From the NCBI GenBank assembly GCA_017532085.1, contig JAFXJT010000021.1, positions 1 through 61,546 on the forward strand: DNA of 61,546 nt, written 5' to 3'. Positions 47,048-56,279 of this stretch are shown here, piece by piece. The position numbers and the translations under genes are program-made. How positions within the stretch are numbered: the first letter of the stretch is position 1; every line of letters begins with the position of its first letter. The notes below the pieces were generated by a model, which worked only from the letters and a program-made list of their open reading frames with translations, was not told the DNA's origin and did no database searches. This DNA comes from Oscillospiraceae bacterium. Lineage in GTDB: Bacteria > Bacillota > Clostridia > Oscillospirales > Ruminococcaceae.

Positions 47048-47713
47048 TCAATTCAAGATCGCAAACTGGTCAAACCAAGTCGTGCAGAGTGCATCATCGC
47101 GGGAAAACCGCAAAATTGCACGTCCCATCACCTGCTCTTCCGACACCAGACCCACCGCCGAATTCCGGCTGTCGGTGCTGTGCAGACGATTATCGCCCAT
47201 CACAAAGACATATCCTTCCGGAATGGTAAGAGGATAGGCAAAGGCACCGTCATTGCGCGTCGTCAGATCCGCAATATACGGTTCATTGCGCACTTCACCA
47301 TCCACCGTCACGGTACCGGTTTCAAAATCGATATCCAGCTCCTGTCCACTGACCGCAATCACACGCTTGACAAGACGGATTTCCATACCTTTGGATTCCG
47401 TTACAGTGGTTTGCGATGCATCGGTAAACAGATTGGCATGATCGCCGTTTATGATTACAACATCGCCGGCTTTGGGCGTATAGAACAAGCTCACCATCAG
47501 CAGCTTATCTTGATTGTACAGGGTAGGATTCATAGAGCTGCCCTCTACCGTAACAGGACGCAGTAAAAATGCAAACAGCAGCAGCACAAGAAATACTGAT
47601 GTGATCGCAGATTCAATAATATCCAGAAGATCCTGCAAAAGTGTGGTTTTCTTTTTTGGTTCTGACTGCTGCTCCGCCGAGACTGTTTCGTGCATTTCCG
47701 GAGTATCAGACAT
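47048..47713 (-). CDS. lepB: Signal peptidase I
   Basis: 221 residues with a short N-terminus, one membrane helix (about 32-52), serine in VEGSSMNPTL, lysine in RLVKRVIAV and GDNRLHSTDSRN. It is a compact paralogue of the next gene, 15 bp apart. The duplication may give different expression or substrate preference. Confidence 0.93.
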   Translation of the reverse strand: MSDTPEMHETVSAEQQSEPKKKTTLLQDLLDIIESAITSVFLVLLLFAFLLRPVTVEGSSMNPTLYNQDKLLMVSLFYTPKAGDVVIINGDHANLFTDASQTTVTESKGMEIRLVKRVIAVSGQELDIDFETGTVTVDGEVRNEPYIADLTTRNDGAFAYPLTIPEGYVFVMGDNRLHSTDSRNSAVGLVSEEQVMGRAILRFSRDDALCTTWFDQFAILN

Positions 47714-47781
47714 GCCCTACACCCCTTTCCTTCCGCAAAATGATTTGTGGATTCTGCGGATTTACAATAGTCAAGAAAAGC

Positions 47782-47810
47782 AAAAAAGGGACATTGCGTC
47801 CCCCTTTCGC
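47782..47810 (-). terminator. Partial terminator after rplS
   Basis: GGGAC/GTCCC stem (47788-47792 with 47798-47802, extended by A-T pairs) with TTTTTT on the minus strand (complement of 47782-47787). It probably attenuates transcription from L19 into the signal peptidase genes. Confidence 0.65.
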
Positions 47811-47820
47811 TTGTTTGCAA

Positions 47821-48165
47821 TCAACGTACCTGCGCCTTAACCTTAGCAGCCTTACCGACTCTGCCGCGCAGATAGTAGAGCTTCGCTCTGCGGACAACAC
47901 CGCGACGAACGATTTCTACTTTGTCAACAGAGGGAGAATGAACAGGGAATACACGCTCAATGCCGCAGCCATGTGCGACACGACGAACAGTAAAGGTCTC
48001 ATTGATGCCGCCATGCTTCTTGGCGATGATGGTACCCTCAAAAACCTGAATACGGCTCTTCTCGCCTTCCTTGATACGAACGTGAACCTTAACGGTATCA
48101 CCGACGTTCAGTTCCGGTACGTTCTCCTTCATGCTGGACTTGCTGATCTGCTCCAAAGCGTTCAT
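47821..48165 (-). CDS. rplS: 50S ribosomal protein L19
   Basis: 114 residues, the full family length, with VGDTVKVHVRI, FEGTIIAKK and the C-terminal RRAKLYYLRGRVGKAAK. AAGGAGG RBS. It heads the operon lepB-lepB-rbgA-rnhB-yraN-thrC-phosphoesterase. Confidence 0.97.
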   Translation of the reverse strand: MNALEQISKSSMKENVPELNVGDTVKVHVRIKEGEKSRIQVFEGTIIAKKHGGINETFTVRRVAHGCGIERVFPVHSPSVDKVEIVRRGVVRRAKLYYLRGRVGKAAKVKAQVR

Positions 48166-48345
48166 GGGAAAAATCCTCCTTCATTGTTTACGGATGTTCA
48201 TTCGTGCAAGATCAGTTCCCGTTGCATATACGAGATCGCACCAGCGGACCATCCATGTCAGTAATATTGCCGTACAGTGCCTCAGCACTGCACATTGCAT
48301 ATTGACCCTCGCCGGCAAGGAACCGGCGGACATTCAAATGCTGTA
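48166..48345 (-). promoter_or_regulatory. Leader of rplS, possible L19 leader RNA
   Basis: About 170 nt between promoter and start. It contains a strong hairpin CGCCGG/CCGGCG (48310-48329 on the plus strand) and a second one GTGCAGTGC/GCACTGTAC-like. Firmicutes L19 genes often have an autoregulatory leader; I see structure in the right place but did not confirm the consensus. Confidence 0.45.
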
Positions 48346-48347
48346 CT

Positions 48348-48376
48348 ATTATATCATATTCTTTTTTGGATTGCAA
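48348..48376 (-). promoter_or_regulatory. Promoter of the rplS operon
   Basis: TTGCAA (48371-48376, its own complement), 17-bp spacer, TATAAT (complement of 48348-48353). Confidence 0.78.
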
Positions 48377-48437
48377 GCATTTTTTGCATTTTTTCGCAAA
48401 TAATGCAAAATTCTTATTCTTCGCCCGATGTTCTCCG

Positions 48438-48944
48438 TCAACCTGCTGAGAAATGACGAAACGTATGCACAAAACTGCATAGAATCGCCGCAGCTACCGG
48501 TACCGCAAACAAAACGGCTTGCAGAATCATGGAAAACGAACCGATGGTGCAGGCAATCCACAGCGGAACACCTGCTGCCGCAATTGCCAGCAAATACAGC
48601 AGCACCATCTGCACCCGAAACAGCACCACACCGGCACCTTGCAGCGCATACAATCCTCTTGCAAGCAGCAGACCAAAGCCCATAATCACCGCTATCACAA
48701 CAGGAAGCTTGACAAAAATCCCATCGGCAAGGTCATACAGAATCGAACCAATGGCAGAACCGATTCCTTCCATATCCACGGATTCTACGGGGATTACAGC
48801 TGCAAACACATCCGCAGCCCGGGAAAGATACTTCTCTATTGTTTGCAGTGATGCCGAATTTCGTATGGCAAACAGCAAAAGCATCCCGATGATACCAAGC
48901 ATCGGCCAAAAGCAAAGACGCAATTGTTTTTTTCGTGTCATCAT
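48438..48944 (-). CDS. Hypothetical membrane protein
   Basis: 168 residues, with hydrophobic helices near 12-28, 80-98, 105-125 and 130-152. A periplasmic-side loop with SVDMEGIGSAIGS lies between the first and second. No known domain recognised. It begins a few bases after the DUF2344 gene with no clear RBS, so translation may depend on coupling. Last gene of the radical-SAM cluster. Confidence 0.6.
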   Translation of the reverse strand: MMTRKKQLRLCFWPMLGIIGMLLLFAIRNSASLQTIEKYLSRAADVFAAVIPVESVDMEGIGSAIGSILYDLADGIFVKLPVVIAVIMGFGLLLARGLYALQGAGVVLFRVQMVLLYLLAIAAAGVPLWIACTIGSFSMILQAVLFAVPVAAAILCSFVHTFRHFSAG

Positions 48945-48949
48945 CAATC

Positions 48950-49627
48950 TTATATAAACGCACTGCCATCAGCGCAAAGAATGGCAAGTCGGGTGGCACG
49001 CATCATACCAAATCGCACATTGGGAACAGATTGCTCCAGATATGCTCGGAACGCATCAAACAGCAGCGAAGGATTGACATTCACCGAAGTGCCGGCCGGC
49101 ATTCTCAGCTTCAGCCACAGCCCATCCTCCAGCGTTTGGGTCATCAGAATCTGTGCCTGCTGCTTCAGATCCAACATTGCTGTGCCTCGTTTGGTTTTCT
49201 TTTCGATCAGGATAGCCTCCTGTGCAAAAAAGGCATCCCACGCAGACCGCAGTACATCTGCAGATGTATCGTCGACACAATCCAGACAGATCTGATAATC
49301 GGCAAAAGCAATATCCGTATGCTTTCGAACCGGCTCTGCTACCGTGACGATCTGCAGATCGGGGGGCAGCACTGCATTCAGCCGTTCCATCGCCTCCTGC
49401 ATGGACATCGGACCATCCAATCGGAAATCCATACACTCACAGCCGCTTTCATATCCCAGCGAAAGCGCCAGCGGAAACATCAGATAGGCATGAGGATTAA
49501 AGCCTTCGGTAAACCAGATCGGCACCTCAGCACGACGAAAAGCCCGCTGCATACAGCGCATCAAGTCCAGATGAGAAATATATTTTGCCCTTCGGCGTTT
49601 TTCAAAGGTTGCTCGCACAGGAATCAT
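48950..49627 (-). CDS. Radical SAM-associated DUF2344 protein (TIGR03936 type)
   Basis: 225 residues from the ATG at 49627 (AAGGAGG upstream), overlapping the radical SAM stop (ATGA). The start pattern F-E-K-R-R-R-A-K-Y-I-S-H-L-D-L-M and FTEGFNPHAYLMFPLALSLG are hallmarks. In many Firmicutes it lies next to, or is fused to, the TIGR03960 radical SAM protein, as here. Function unknown; a tRNA or rRNA role has been suggested from context only. Confidence 0.88.
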   Translation of the reverse strand: MIPVRATFEKRRRAKYISHLDLMRCMQRAFRRAEVPIWFTEGFNPHAYLMFPLALSLGYESGCECMDFRLDGPMSMQEAMERLNAVLPPDLQIVTVAEPVRKHTDIAFADYQICLDCVDDTSADVLRSAWDAFFAQEAILIEKKTKRGTAMLDLKQQAQILMTQTLEDGLWLKLRMPAGTSVNVNPSLLFDAFRAYLEQSVPNVRFGMMRATRLAILCADGSAFI

Positions 49628-51498
49628 ACGGTTGCCTCCTTTTCCGAAAGAGCAGCAGGGAAACACGGCTTATGCGTTACCTTTGTCACACCGCAGCCCG
49701 AACACTGCATACGGCAATGCGGTGTGGTTTGTGCTGCAATGGCTTTTTCGTTTTCCTTGATGAAAAAGGCTTTATCCACATAATAATCCAAATGATCCCA
49801 AGGCAGCACTTCTTCATAGCTGCGTGCACGGTTTGCATAAAACTCCATGGTCAGACCGCAGGCCGCAAATGCCTCCTGCCACAAATCAAAGCGAAAATGC
49901 TCTGACCACGCATCAAACAGGCAGCCTCGCTTCCATGCTTCCAGTATGACAGCGTTCAAACGACGATCGCCTCGAGCCAATACTGCCTCCAGAATACTGG
50001 TTTCGGGACTATGCCAGCTCACACGAATCCGTTTATGGCCCTTCACTGCTTCCTCCAGCAGCGATTGCTTATGCGCAATCATCTCCACGGTGTCCTGCGG
50101 ATGGAATTGGAAGGGTGTAAAAGGCTTTGGTACAAAAGTTGCAACGCTGGCAGAAATCTGCACCGATTTTCCCTTAGGGCGCTCCTCCATTGCAAACCAC
50201 ATATCCACCACACGCTGAGCAAGCTCTATGATGCCGATGATATCTTCATCGGTTTCCGTAGGCAGACCCATCATAAAATACAGCTTCACGGATGCCTGTC
50301 CTGCCGAAAAAGCGATCTTGCAGGTGCGCATCAATTCTTCTTCCGTCACATTCTTATTGATGACATCCCGAAGACGCTGCGTTCCGGCTTCGGGCGCAAA
50401 GGTCAAACCGCTGCTGCGCACCCGACGAATCCGATTCATCAGACCCGTGCTGAAATTATCCACTCGCAGCGAAGGAAGGCTCAGATTGATATGTTCCTGC
50501 TCGGTAAAAGTCAGCAGACCATCCATCATCTCCTCAATCTGAGAATGATCAGAAGTGGAAAGAGAACAGAGTGACAGCTCCTCATAGCCTGTTTTTCTGC
50601 AAAGTATCTTAGCCTGTTTGCAGATTTGCTCCGGCGATTTTTCACGGAACGGCCGATATAAAAATCCCGCTTGACAAAAACGGCAGCCACGAATACAGCC
50701 GCGCAGTACCTCCGTGACAGCACGATCATGTACGATTTCGGAAAAAGGCACCACAAATTCTTCCGGCACATCCACTGTGTCAAACTCCGAGATGATTCGT
50801 TTGCGTACAGTGGCAGGTGCACCTTCCTTCGGTGTGACCGCTTGTATAGTGCCGTCTGCATGGTAGGTCACCTCATACAAAGAAGGCACATAAACTCCCT
50901 CAATCTGCGAAGCGGCACGCAGAAACTCGCTTCTGGAAGCGCCCTTTTGCTTCATCTCATGATAGAGATCCATCACCTGAAGATCCACTTCTTCCCCTTC
51001 GCCCAAGAAAAACAAATCAAAAAAATCAGCAATGGGTTCAGGATTACAGGCGCAGGATCCGCCGGCACAAACAATAGGACTGAGTGATTCTCCGCGATCC
51101 TTTTGCAGCAATGGAACACCGGCAAGATCCAGCATATTCAGAATATTGGTATAGCAAAGCTCATATTGCAGGGTAAAGCCGATAAAATCAAAATCCTTGA
51201 CAGGCTCCAGACTCTCCAGCGCATATAGCGGGATCCGGTGTTCCCGCATCGCTGCTTCAAAATCCACATCGGGAGCAAACACACGTTCACACCAGTATTC
51301 GGGTCTGCGATTGATTACCGAATACAAAATCTTCATGCCAAGATGGCTCATGCCCACATCATAGCGATCAGGAAAGCAAAATGCGAATCGTACCGATACC
51401 TCTTTTTTATCCTTCATTACGCTGCCCGGCTCACCGCCGATATAGCGTGCAGGCTTTTGAACATTCAGCAAAAGAGGTTCAATGCGTTCAAACAGCAT
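49624..51498 (-). CDS. TIGR03960-type B12-binding-domain radical SAM protein
   Basis: 624 residues from the ATG at 51498 (GAAAGGTG upstream; a GTG at 51510 is the alternative). The N-terminal half has a Rossmann-like cobalamin-binding fold (RYDVGMSHLGMKIL, GFTLQYELCYTNIL). The radical SAM core has the 4Fe-4S motif CIRGCRFCQAG (C-x3-C-x2-C). The C-terminus has a cysteine set CRMQCSGCG (extra metal site or zinc). If it really uses cobalamin, it is one possible consumer of what the corrinoid importer brings in, but B12 use is not established for this family. Confidence 0.88.
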   Translation of the reverse strand: MLFERIEPLLLNVQKPARYIGGEPGSVMKDKKEVSVRFAFCFPDRYDVGMSHLGMKILYSVINRRPEYWCERVFAPDVDFEAAMREHRIPLYALESLEPVKDFDFIGFTLQYELCYTNILNMLDLAGVPLLQKDRGESLSPIVCAGGSCACNPEPIADFFDLFFLGEGEEVDLQVMDLYHEMKQKGASRSEFLRAASQIEGVYVPSLYEVTYHADGTIQAVTPKEGAPATVRKRIISEFDTVDVPEEFVVPFSEIVHDRAVTEVLRGCIRGCRFCQAGFLYRPFREKSPEQICKQAKILCRKTGYEELSLCSLSTSDHSQIEEMMDGLLTFTEQEHINLSLPSLRVDNFSTGLMNRIRRVRSSGLTFAPEAGTQRLRDVINKNVTEEELMRTCKIAFSAGQASVKLYFMMGLPTETDEDIIGIIELAQRVVDMWFAMEERPKGKSVQISASVATFVPKPFTPFQFHPQDTVEMIAHKQSLLEEAVKGHKRIRVSWHSPETSILEAVLARGDRRLNAVILEAWKRGCLFDAWSEHFRFDLWQEAFAACGLTMEFYANRARSYEEVLPWDHLDYYVDKAFFIKENEKAIAAQTTPHCRMQCSGCGVTKVTHKPCFPAALSEKEATV

Positions 51499-51650
51499 TG
51501 TTGTATTCACCTTTCTTTTTCAGATTGTTTGATATCCTAAATAACGGCAGACCTGCGCAGCATTTGCCGGATCTTGTGCAGGAAACATGGAAAAGCATCA
51601 GCTTGCTTCTGTCCATTCCTTAAGCGACAATGCTATGATACGATATGCTA

Positions 51651-52889
51651 TCACATCCGCTCTTCATCTGCGGCTTTTCGTAAAATTGCACCCTTTGGCA
51701 CAGGTTCCGGATATGCGACAGAGCAATCCATCATAGCATGATTGGCTGACGCAATGGATTCTCCTTCGCCGTTTTGCAGATCTTGCACGCAAAAGCTGCG
51801 GGGCGGTTCATGGGGGCAAAGCAAAGAAACCGCATCCCCGGCAAAGAATCGGTTGCGCTGAGACAGATACAATCTGCCCTCACGCCAATCCTGCACAATA
51901 CCGATGACCTCTGTAGTACGAACATAGCTGGCCGTTGCATTATGGATGCTGTCATCGGGTCTGCCGAAATAAAATCCTGTGGTATAAGGACGATGGCTCA
52001 CTGCCTCCAGCTCCTCCATCACCCACGTCGGCACCTCCTTAGGCGGATCCGCAAACAAGGCATCGATGGCAGCGCGATAGGCATTGGTCATGCCTGCCAC
52101 ATAATAAAAAGACTTTGCTCGCCCTTCGATTTTCAATGAAGTGACACCGGCTTGATACAGCTCTTTCAAATAGGGCAGCATACAAAGATCCTTGGCATTT
52201 AAGATGTAACTGCCTTCCTCGGTTTCTCCGATAGGGAAATATTGTCCGGGACGTTTTTCCTCCACCAGATGATAGCGCCAACGGCAGGATTGTGCACAGG
52301 CCCCGCGATTGGCATCACGGCCTGTAAAATATTCGGAAAGCAAACAGCGGCCCGAAACGCTCATGCACATAGCGCCGTGCACAAAGGTCTCCAATGCAAG
52401 CTGTGGCGGTGTTTTTGCCCGGATTTCCGCAATTTCTTCCAGCGAAAGCTCTCGTGCCAGCACCACACGCTCAACACCCATATTCCAGAGCGCAGTTGCC
52501 GTTGCATAATTCACAATTCCGGTCTGCGTGGAGGCATGCACCGGCAAATCCGGCAGAATGCTGCGCAGTGTAGTGATCACACCCAGATCCGCAGCAATCA
52601 CCGCATCAATACCGCAGGCAGCCGCTTCCCGTAAAAAATCGGGCATCTGATCCATTTCATGACAGCGCGGCATCACATTGACAGTCAGATAAACCTTCAC
52701 GCCCTTTGCGTGTGCATCCTGCACAGCCTGCGCCATGGCTGCAAAATCAAAGTTTTTGGCAGAAGCACGCATTCCGAAGGTTTTGGCTCCCAGATACACT
52801 GCATCTGCACCATATTGCAGTGCCATGGCAAGGCACTCTGCATCTCCTGCCGGAATCAACAGCTCGGGCTTTTTCAGCAGCTCAGCCAT
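51651..52889 (-). CDS. U32 family peptidase / tRNA hydroxylation protein-like
   Basis: 412 residues from the ATG at 52889. It starts ELLIPAGDAECLAMALQYGADAVYLG, the U32 signature, with conserved cysteines in HGAMCMSVSGRCLLSEY and RGACAQSCRW (Fe-S type). Relatives (YrrO/TrhP, RlhA) take part in tRNA or rRNA hydroxylation; older annotation is collagenase-like protease. It overlaps mltG by 8 bp, an order (mltG next to U32 genes) common in Firmicutes. Confidence 0.9.
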   Translation of the reverse strand: MAELLKKPELLIPAGDAECLAMALQYGADAVYLGAKTFGMRASAKNFDFAAMAQAVQDAHAKGVKVYLTVNVMPRCHEMDQMPDFLREAAACGIDAVIAADLGVITTLRSILPDLPVHASTQTGIVNYATATALWNMGVERVVLARELSLEEIAEIRAKTPPQLALETFVHGAMCMSVSGRCLLSEYFTGRDANRGACAQSCRWRYHLVEEKRPGQYFPIGETEEGSYILNAKDLCMLPYLKELYQAGVTSLKIEGRAKSFYYVAGMTNAYRAAIDALFADPPKEVPTWVMEELEAVSHRPYTTGFYFGRPDDSIHNATASYVRTTEVIGIVQDWREGRLYLSQRNRFFAGDAVSLLCPHEPPRSFCVQDLQNGEGESIASANHAMMDCSVAYPEPVPKGAILRKAADEERM

Positions 52890-54291
52890 TTCCGGAATCC
52901 TCGCTGTCTGCAAGACCTGCCTGCGCCTGCTGCTCCTTGATCAATGCAAGATTTGCCTCATGCTCAGCATTGGTCATAGCATAGAAGATTTCTCCCGTCT
53001 GCACATTGGCGCAGAAGAAATAATGATCAATATCAGCAGGATACAGCACCGCTTCAATCGCATCCCTTCCGGGATTGTTAATGGCACCGGGCGGTAAGCC
53101 TTGACCCACATAGGTATTATAGGCATCCAGCATCAGCTTATTGGCGATGGGCAAATTGGGGGTAATCACATCCTCGGCATATACACGTGTGGGATCCGAT
53201 TGCAGTGTCGGGAATATGCTGCTGTTATTCAGACGATTATGGAACACCGCCGCTACCTTCTTCATAGAAGACGCTACCGGCGCCTCTGCCTGTACGATGG
53301 ATGCCAGTATGATCACTTCATCCAGCGACATACCCAGCTCTTCCATACGATCGAAATCTTCCTGCGTGATTTTGCGGTCGAAGTTTTCATAAATCTTCTG
53401 CACAACAATCTGCGGCTCTTCATCGACATAGAAATCGTAGGTGTCGGGGAAGAAATATCCCTCCATACGATAAAAGCGAAGATCCGTAACAGTGGGGACA
53501 TGAGATTCAAACTCATAGCCAAAACCGCCGCCGTTGAAATAGAACATAAAGTCCTCTGCATCGCAGACCTCATTCTCTTCCAACAGATTCGCCGCATCAT
53601 AGAGGGTAATTCCCTCACGGAACGTAACGGTAACCGTTTCACGCATATTAACAGAAACATCGCACAGCTCTTCGATCATGGCCTCATAGCTCATGGAAGG
53701 CCGAAGTACGTGTTCACCTGCAATATAGGCGCCATCCTTACCGTTCAGACGAGACATCAGCAAAAACAATTTGGGGACACGGATGATTCCTTTTTCCTCC
53801 AGCAGCTCTGCAATATCCGAAGTGGTCGCACCATTGGGGATGACTACGCTCTTTTCTGTCATATCCTTATTGATTCCGAACAGCTCCATGGCCATCGCAA
53901 GAATGGAAATGGATGCCAGAATGGAAACGGAGAAAATCAGCGTCAGCAGCACCAGTGAGCAGGAAATGCCTCTGCTTTTTTTGCGCTTGCGTTTCTTATG
54001 CCGCTTTCTTGCTGCGGCAGCCCGATCACGATGTTCTTCCATTTGCGCATCGTCATCATCCTCATAAGATTCCGCATTCTCTTCATATGCATCTTCATCA
54101 TCCAAAGCCGCATCGGATTTGTCGGAGCCTGCTTCCTCCTCCGATCCTCCATCCGCTGCATACACCGCTTCATCGGAATCCTCTTCCTCATAAGCCGACG
54201 TATCTTCTTCGGTTTCTTTTATAATACTTGCCAGAATATCATCCACCGATGTATCCTCATCCGGTTGTAATGGTTTTTTCGGATCAGCCAT
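52882..54291 (-). CDS. mltG: Endolytic murein transglycosylase MltG (YceG-like)
   Basis: 469 residues. The first ~105 are cytoplasmic and very acidic (Asp/Glu-rich), with a basic stretch just before one membrane helix (about 110-135). The YceG-like extracytoplasmic domain contains catalytic glutamate in ASIVQAEAP and VFHNRLN, and ends with the GLPPGAINNPG motif. It cuts nascent peptidoglycan strands. It overlaps the folate gene by 8 bp. Confidence 0.93.
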   Translation of the reverse strand: MADPKKPLQPDEDTSVDDILASIIKETEEDTSAYEEEDSDEAVYAADGGSEEEAGSDKSDAALDDEDAYEENAESYEDDDDAQMEEHRDRAAAARKRHKKRKRKKSRGISCSLVLLTLIFSVSILASISILAMAMELFGINKDMTEKSVVIPNGATTSDIAELLEEKGIIRVPKLFLLMSRLNGKDGAYIAGEHVLRPSMSYEAMIEELCDVSVNMRETVTVTFREGITLYDAANLLEENEVCDAEDFMFYFNGGGFGYEFESHVPTVTDLRFYRMEGYFFPDTYDFYVDEEPQIVVQKIYENFDRKITQEDFDRMEELGMSLDEVIILASIVQAEAPVASSMKKVAAVFHNRLNNSSIFPTLQSDPTRVYAEDVITPNLPIANKLMLDAYNTYVGQGLPPGAINNPGRDAIEAVLYPADIDHYFFCANVQTGEIFYAMTNAEHEANLALIKEQQAQAGLADSEDSGNG

Positions 54292-54865
54292 GAAATACCT
54301 CCGTTCCCTGTTCCGTCACACAGCACTGCAGCCGGCGATCGTAGCTGTCATGAGGCAGCGCTTCCACAAAGCCGGAAGCATAGCAAAGCCCCATGGTTTC
54401 TATGGGATATTGTGCCAGATAACGGTCATAATAGCCGCCGCCTGCTCCAAGCCGATAGCCCTGTGCGTCAAATGCCAGCATAGGCACCAACATCAAAGAA
54501 GCGGCATTGGGTATCACCCGTCGCTCAATCGCAGTTGGCGGCACCGGAATCCGATATGCGCCGCTGCGCAGCTCCTCCATGGAACACAGCTCATAAAACT
54601 GCATCGTATGTGCATAGGTATCGCAAACCGGCAATGCCAGCCGCTTTCCTTTGGCCAGACATTCGCCAAGCAGCCAACGGGTATATACCTCATGCGGCAT
54701 GGAAACATAGGCAAAAATCCATGTAGCCTTGGCAAAAGAGCGGCTTTCCAACACCTGCTGCGCAATGGCGTCATCCGCTGCCGCACGGATATCAAAAGGC
54801 ATTTCCTTACGACGCTGCATCATTTGTGCGCGCAGTGCATTTTTCTGTGATATCATATCCATCAT
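54284..54865 (-). CDS. 5-formyltetrahydrofolate cyclo-ligase
   Basis: About 193 residues. It has the family loop GYRLGAGGGYYDRYL near the C-terminus and the N-terminal KNALRAQMMQRRKEM. It recycles 5-formyl-THF to 5,10-methenyl-THF with ATP. The start is uncertain: ATGs at 54865, 54862 and 54856, with no strong RBS; coupling to the DJ-1-like gene is likely. Confidence 0.9.
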   Translation of the reverse strand: MMDMISQKNALRAQMMQRRKEMPFDIRAAADDAIAQQVLESRSFAKATWIFAYVSMPHEVYTRWLLGECLAKGKRLALPVCDTYAHTMQFYELCSMEELRSGAYRIPVPPTAIERRVIPNAASLMLVPMLAFDAQGYRLGAGGGYYDRYLAQYPIETMGLCYASGFVEALPHDSYDRRLQCCVTEQGTEVFHG

Positions 54866-55407
54866 TTTTTGCAAATCATCTTTTCAGCAAGGCTCTTGCG
54901 TACTTCTTTGGAAAGCAGACATTCTACCAGCTTCAAGCCAAACTCCAGCGCCACGCCGGCACCCTTAGCCGTAATGATCTTTCCATCCACGCAAACAGTA
55001 TCATGAGAAAGCTTTGCACCGGACAGATCCCGTTCAAATCCCGGATATGCCGTTGCTTTTTTTCCTTTCAACAAACCTGCTCTGCCCAAAATAGACGGAG
55101 CCGCACAGATCGCTGCAATCCATTTATTCTGCTCGGAACAGAACTGCACAGCCTTCTGCACTGTCTCATTCTGTCCAAGATTCAGTGTACCGGGCATGCC
55201 GCCGGGCAGCACAATCATTTCCACGTTTTTATCCAGCACCACAGCATCCTCCGTCACATCCGCCGTCACGGGAATCTGATGCGCACCGGTAATCACCTTG
55301 CCGCCAATACCCACAGTCACAACCTGCTTGCCTGCTCTGCGCAGACAATCAATGGGAGTAATGGCTTCACATTCTTCAAATCCATTTGCAAGAAATACAT
55401 AGATCAT
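54862..55407 (-). CDS. DJ-1/PfpI family protein
   Basis: 181 residues. The nucleophile cysteine is in IAAICAAPSILG and the supporting glutamate in NGFEECEA, the DJ-1 (YajL/ThiJ) pattern. The family protects against glyoxal or oxidative damage; exact activity debated. Near the tmk-like gene (20-nt gap), likely one transcript. Confidence 0.9.
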   Translation of the reverse strand: MIYVFLANGFEECEAITPIDCLRRAGKQVVTVGIGGKVITGAHQIPVTADVTEDAVVLDKNVEMIVLPGGMPGTLNLGQNETVQKAVQFCSEQNKWIAAICAAPSILGRAGLLKGKKATAYPGFERDLSGAKLSHDTVCVDGKIITAKGAGVALEFGLKLVECLLSKEVRKSLAEKMICKK

Positions 55408-55427
55408 AGTAAAATCATCCTTTCAGT

Positions 55428-56114
55428 TTACAGGGCAGAATCCGTATTATCCGCACACAGCACATCGGTAATTCGCTGTGTCATATCCTCTCTCGGCAGC
55501 AAACCATTTGCATCGGCACAGGGCAAAATCACCCAGCCCAGCCGCTCTGCGGCAAAGAGCGCTGCTTCCCGGCAAGCTGCCAAAAAGGTAAGATCCCGTT
55601 CGTGGATGTCCTTTTGCTGCTCGATTCCATGGTAGCGCTCCAGCAGAAGCCTCTGAGAAAGCTCCAACGGCATATCCAAAAACACAACCCGATTGGGACG
55701 AGGCAGCTGCAGCTTTCCATATTCATATTCCGCAAGCCATGCCAGATAGGCATCCCATTCGGATTTCGGCAGCTTATTCATCTGATAAATGGCATTGGAT
55801 GTCACATAGCGTCCGGCAAGGATTGTCATGCCGGTTTCATAATCCTGCTGCCAATATTGACAAAACGAAGCAAAACGATCCACTGCATAAAAGCTGGATG
55901 CGGCATAAGGATTCACGCCATCCGCCGCAGAACCGAATGCGCCGCTCAGATACAGCTTCACCAATGCCGAAGAGGGATCATCGTAATTGGGATAGCTGAT
56001 GGCTCGATTACGAATCCCACGCTGTGCCAATGCCTCGGATACCAAGGGCAGCTGCGTAGATTTTCCGCAGCCATCCAGTCCTTCAATAACAAATACTTTG
56101 CCTTGCTTCTGCAT
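55428..56114 (-). CDS. tmk: Thymidylate kinase
   Basis: 228 residues from the ATG at 56114 (AGGGGAAA upstream). It has the P-loop EGLDGCGKST, DR in YAVDRFASF, and a LID-like region after RYHG. dTMP kinase family. A long insert (about 40-70) and weak similarity in the LID make it somewhat divergent; some Clostridia carry it as a dTMP kinase-like paralogue. Other nucleotide kinases are the alternative. Confidence 0.85.
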   Translation of the reverse strand: MQKQGKVFVIEGLDGCGKSTQLPLVSEALAQRGIRNRAISYPNYDDPSSALVKLYLSGAFGSAADGVNPYAASSFYAVDRFASFCQYWQQDYETGMTILAGRYVTSNAIYQMNKLPKSEWDAYLAWLAEYEYGKLQLPRPNRVVFLDMPLELSQRLLLERYHGIEQQKDIHERDLTFLAACREAALFAAERLGWVILPCADANGLLPREDMTQRITDVLCADNTDSAL

Positions 56115-56150
56115 AGACAATTTCCCCTTTTTCGCATAGTATATCATGTT

Positions 56151-56179
56151 ATTATAGCATGGATTCCCCTTAAAGTCAA
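56151..56179 (-). promoter_or_regulatory. Promoter of the tmk-like gene
   Basis: TTGACT (complement of 56174-56179), 17-bp spacer, TATAAT (complement of 56151-56156). Confidence 0.8.
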
Positions 56180-56207
56180 GCAAAGAACCACCATTTTGAT
56201 ATACCGC

Positions 56208-56245
56208 AAAAAGCGCAGATCTTATGAAAAGATCTGCGCTTTTTT
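56208..56245. terminator. Terminator after hpf
   Basis: AAAAAGCGCAGATCTT (56208-56223) with AAGATCTGCGCTTTTT (56229-56244 or so) and T-runs on both strands. Confidence 0.88.
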
Positions 56246-56279
56246 CCTGTATCAAACATAATCCGCCTTGCTTTCCGAC

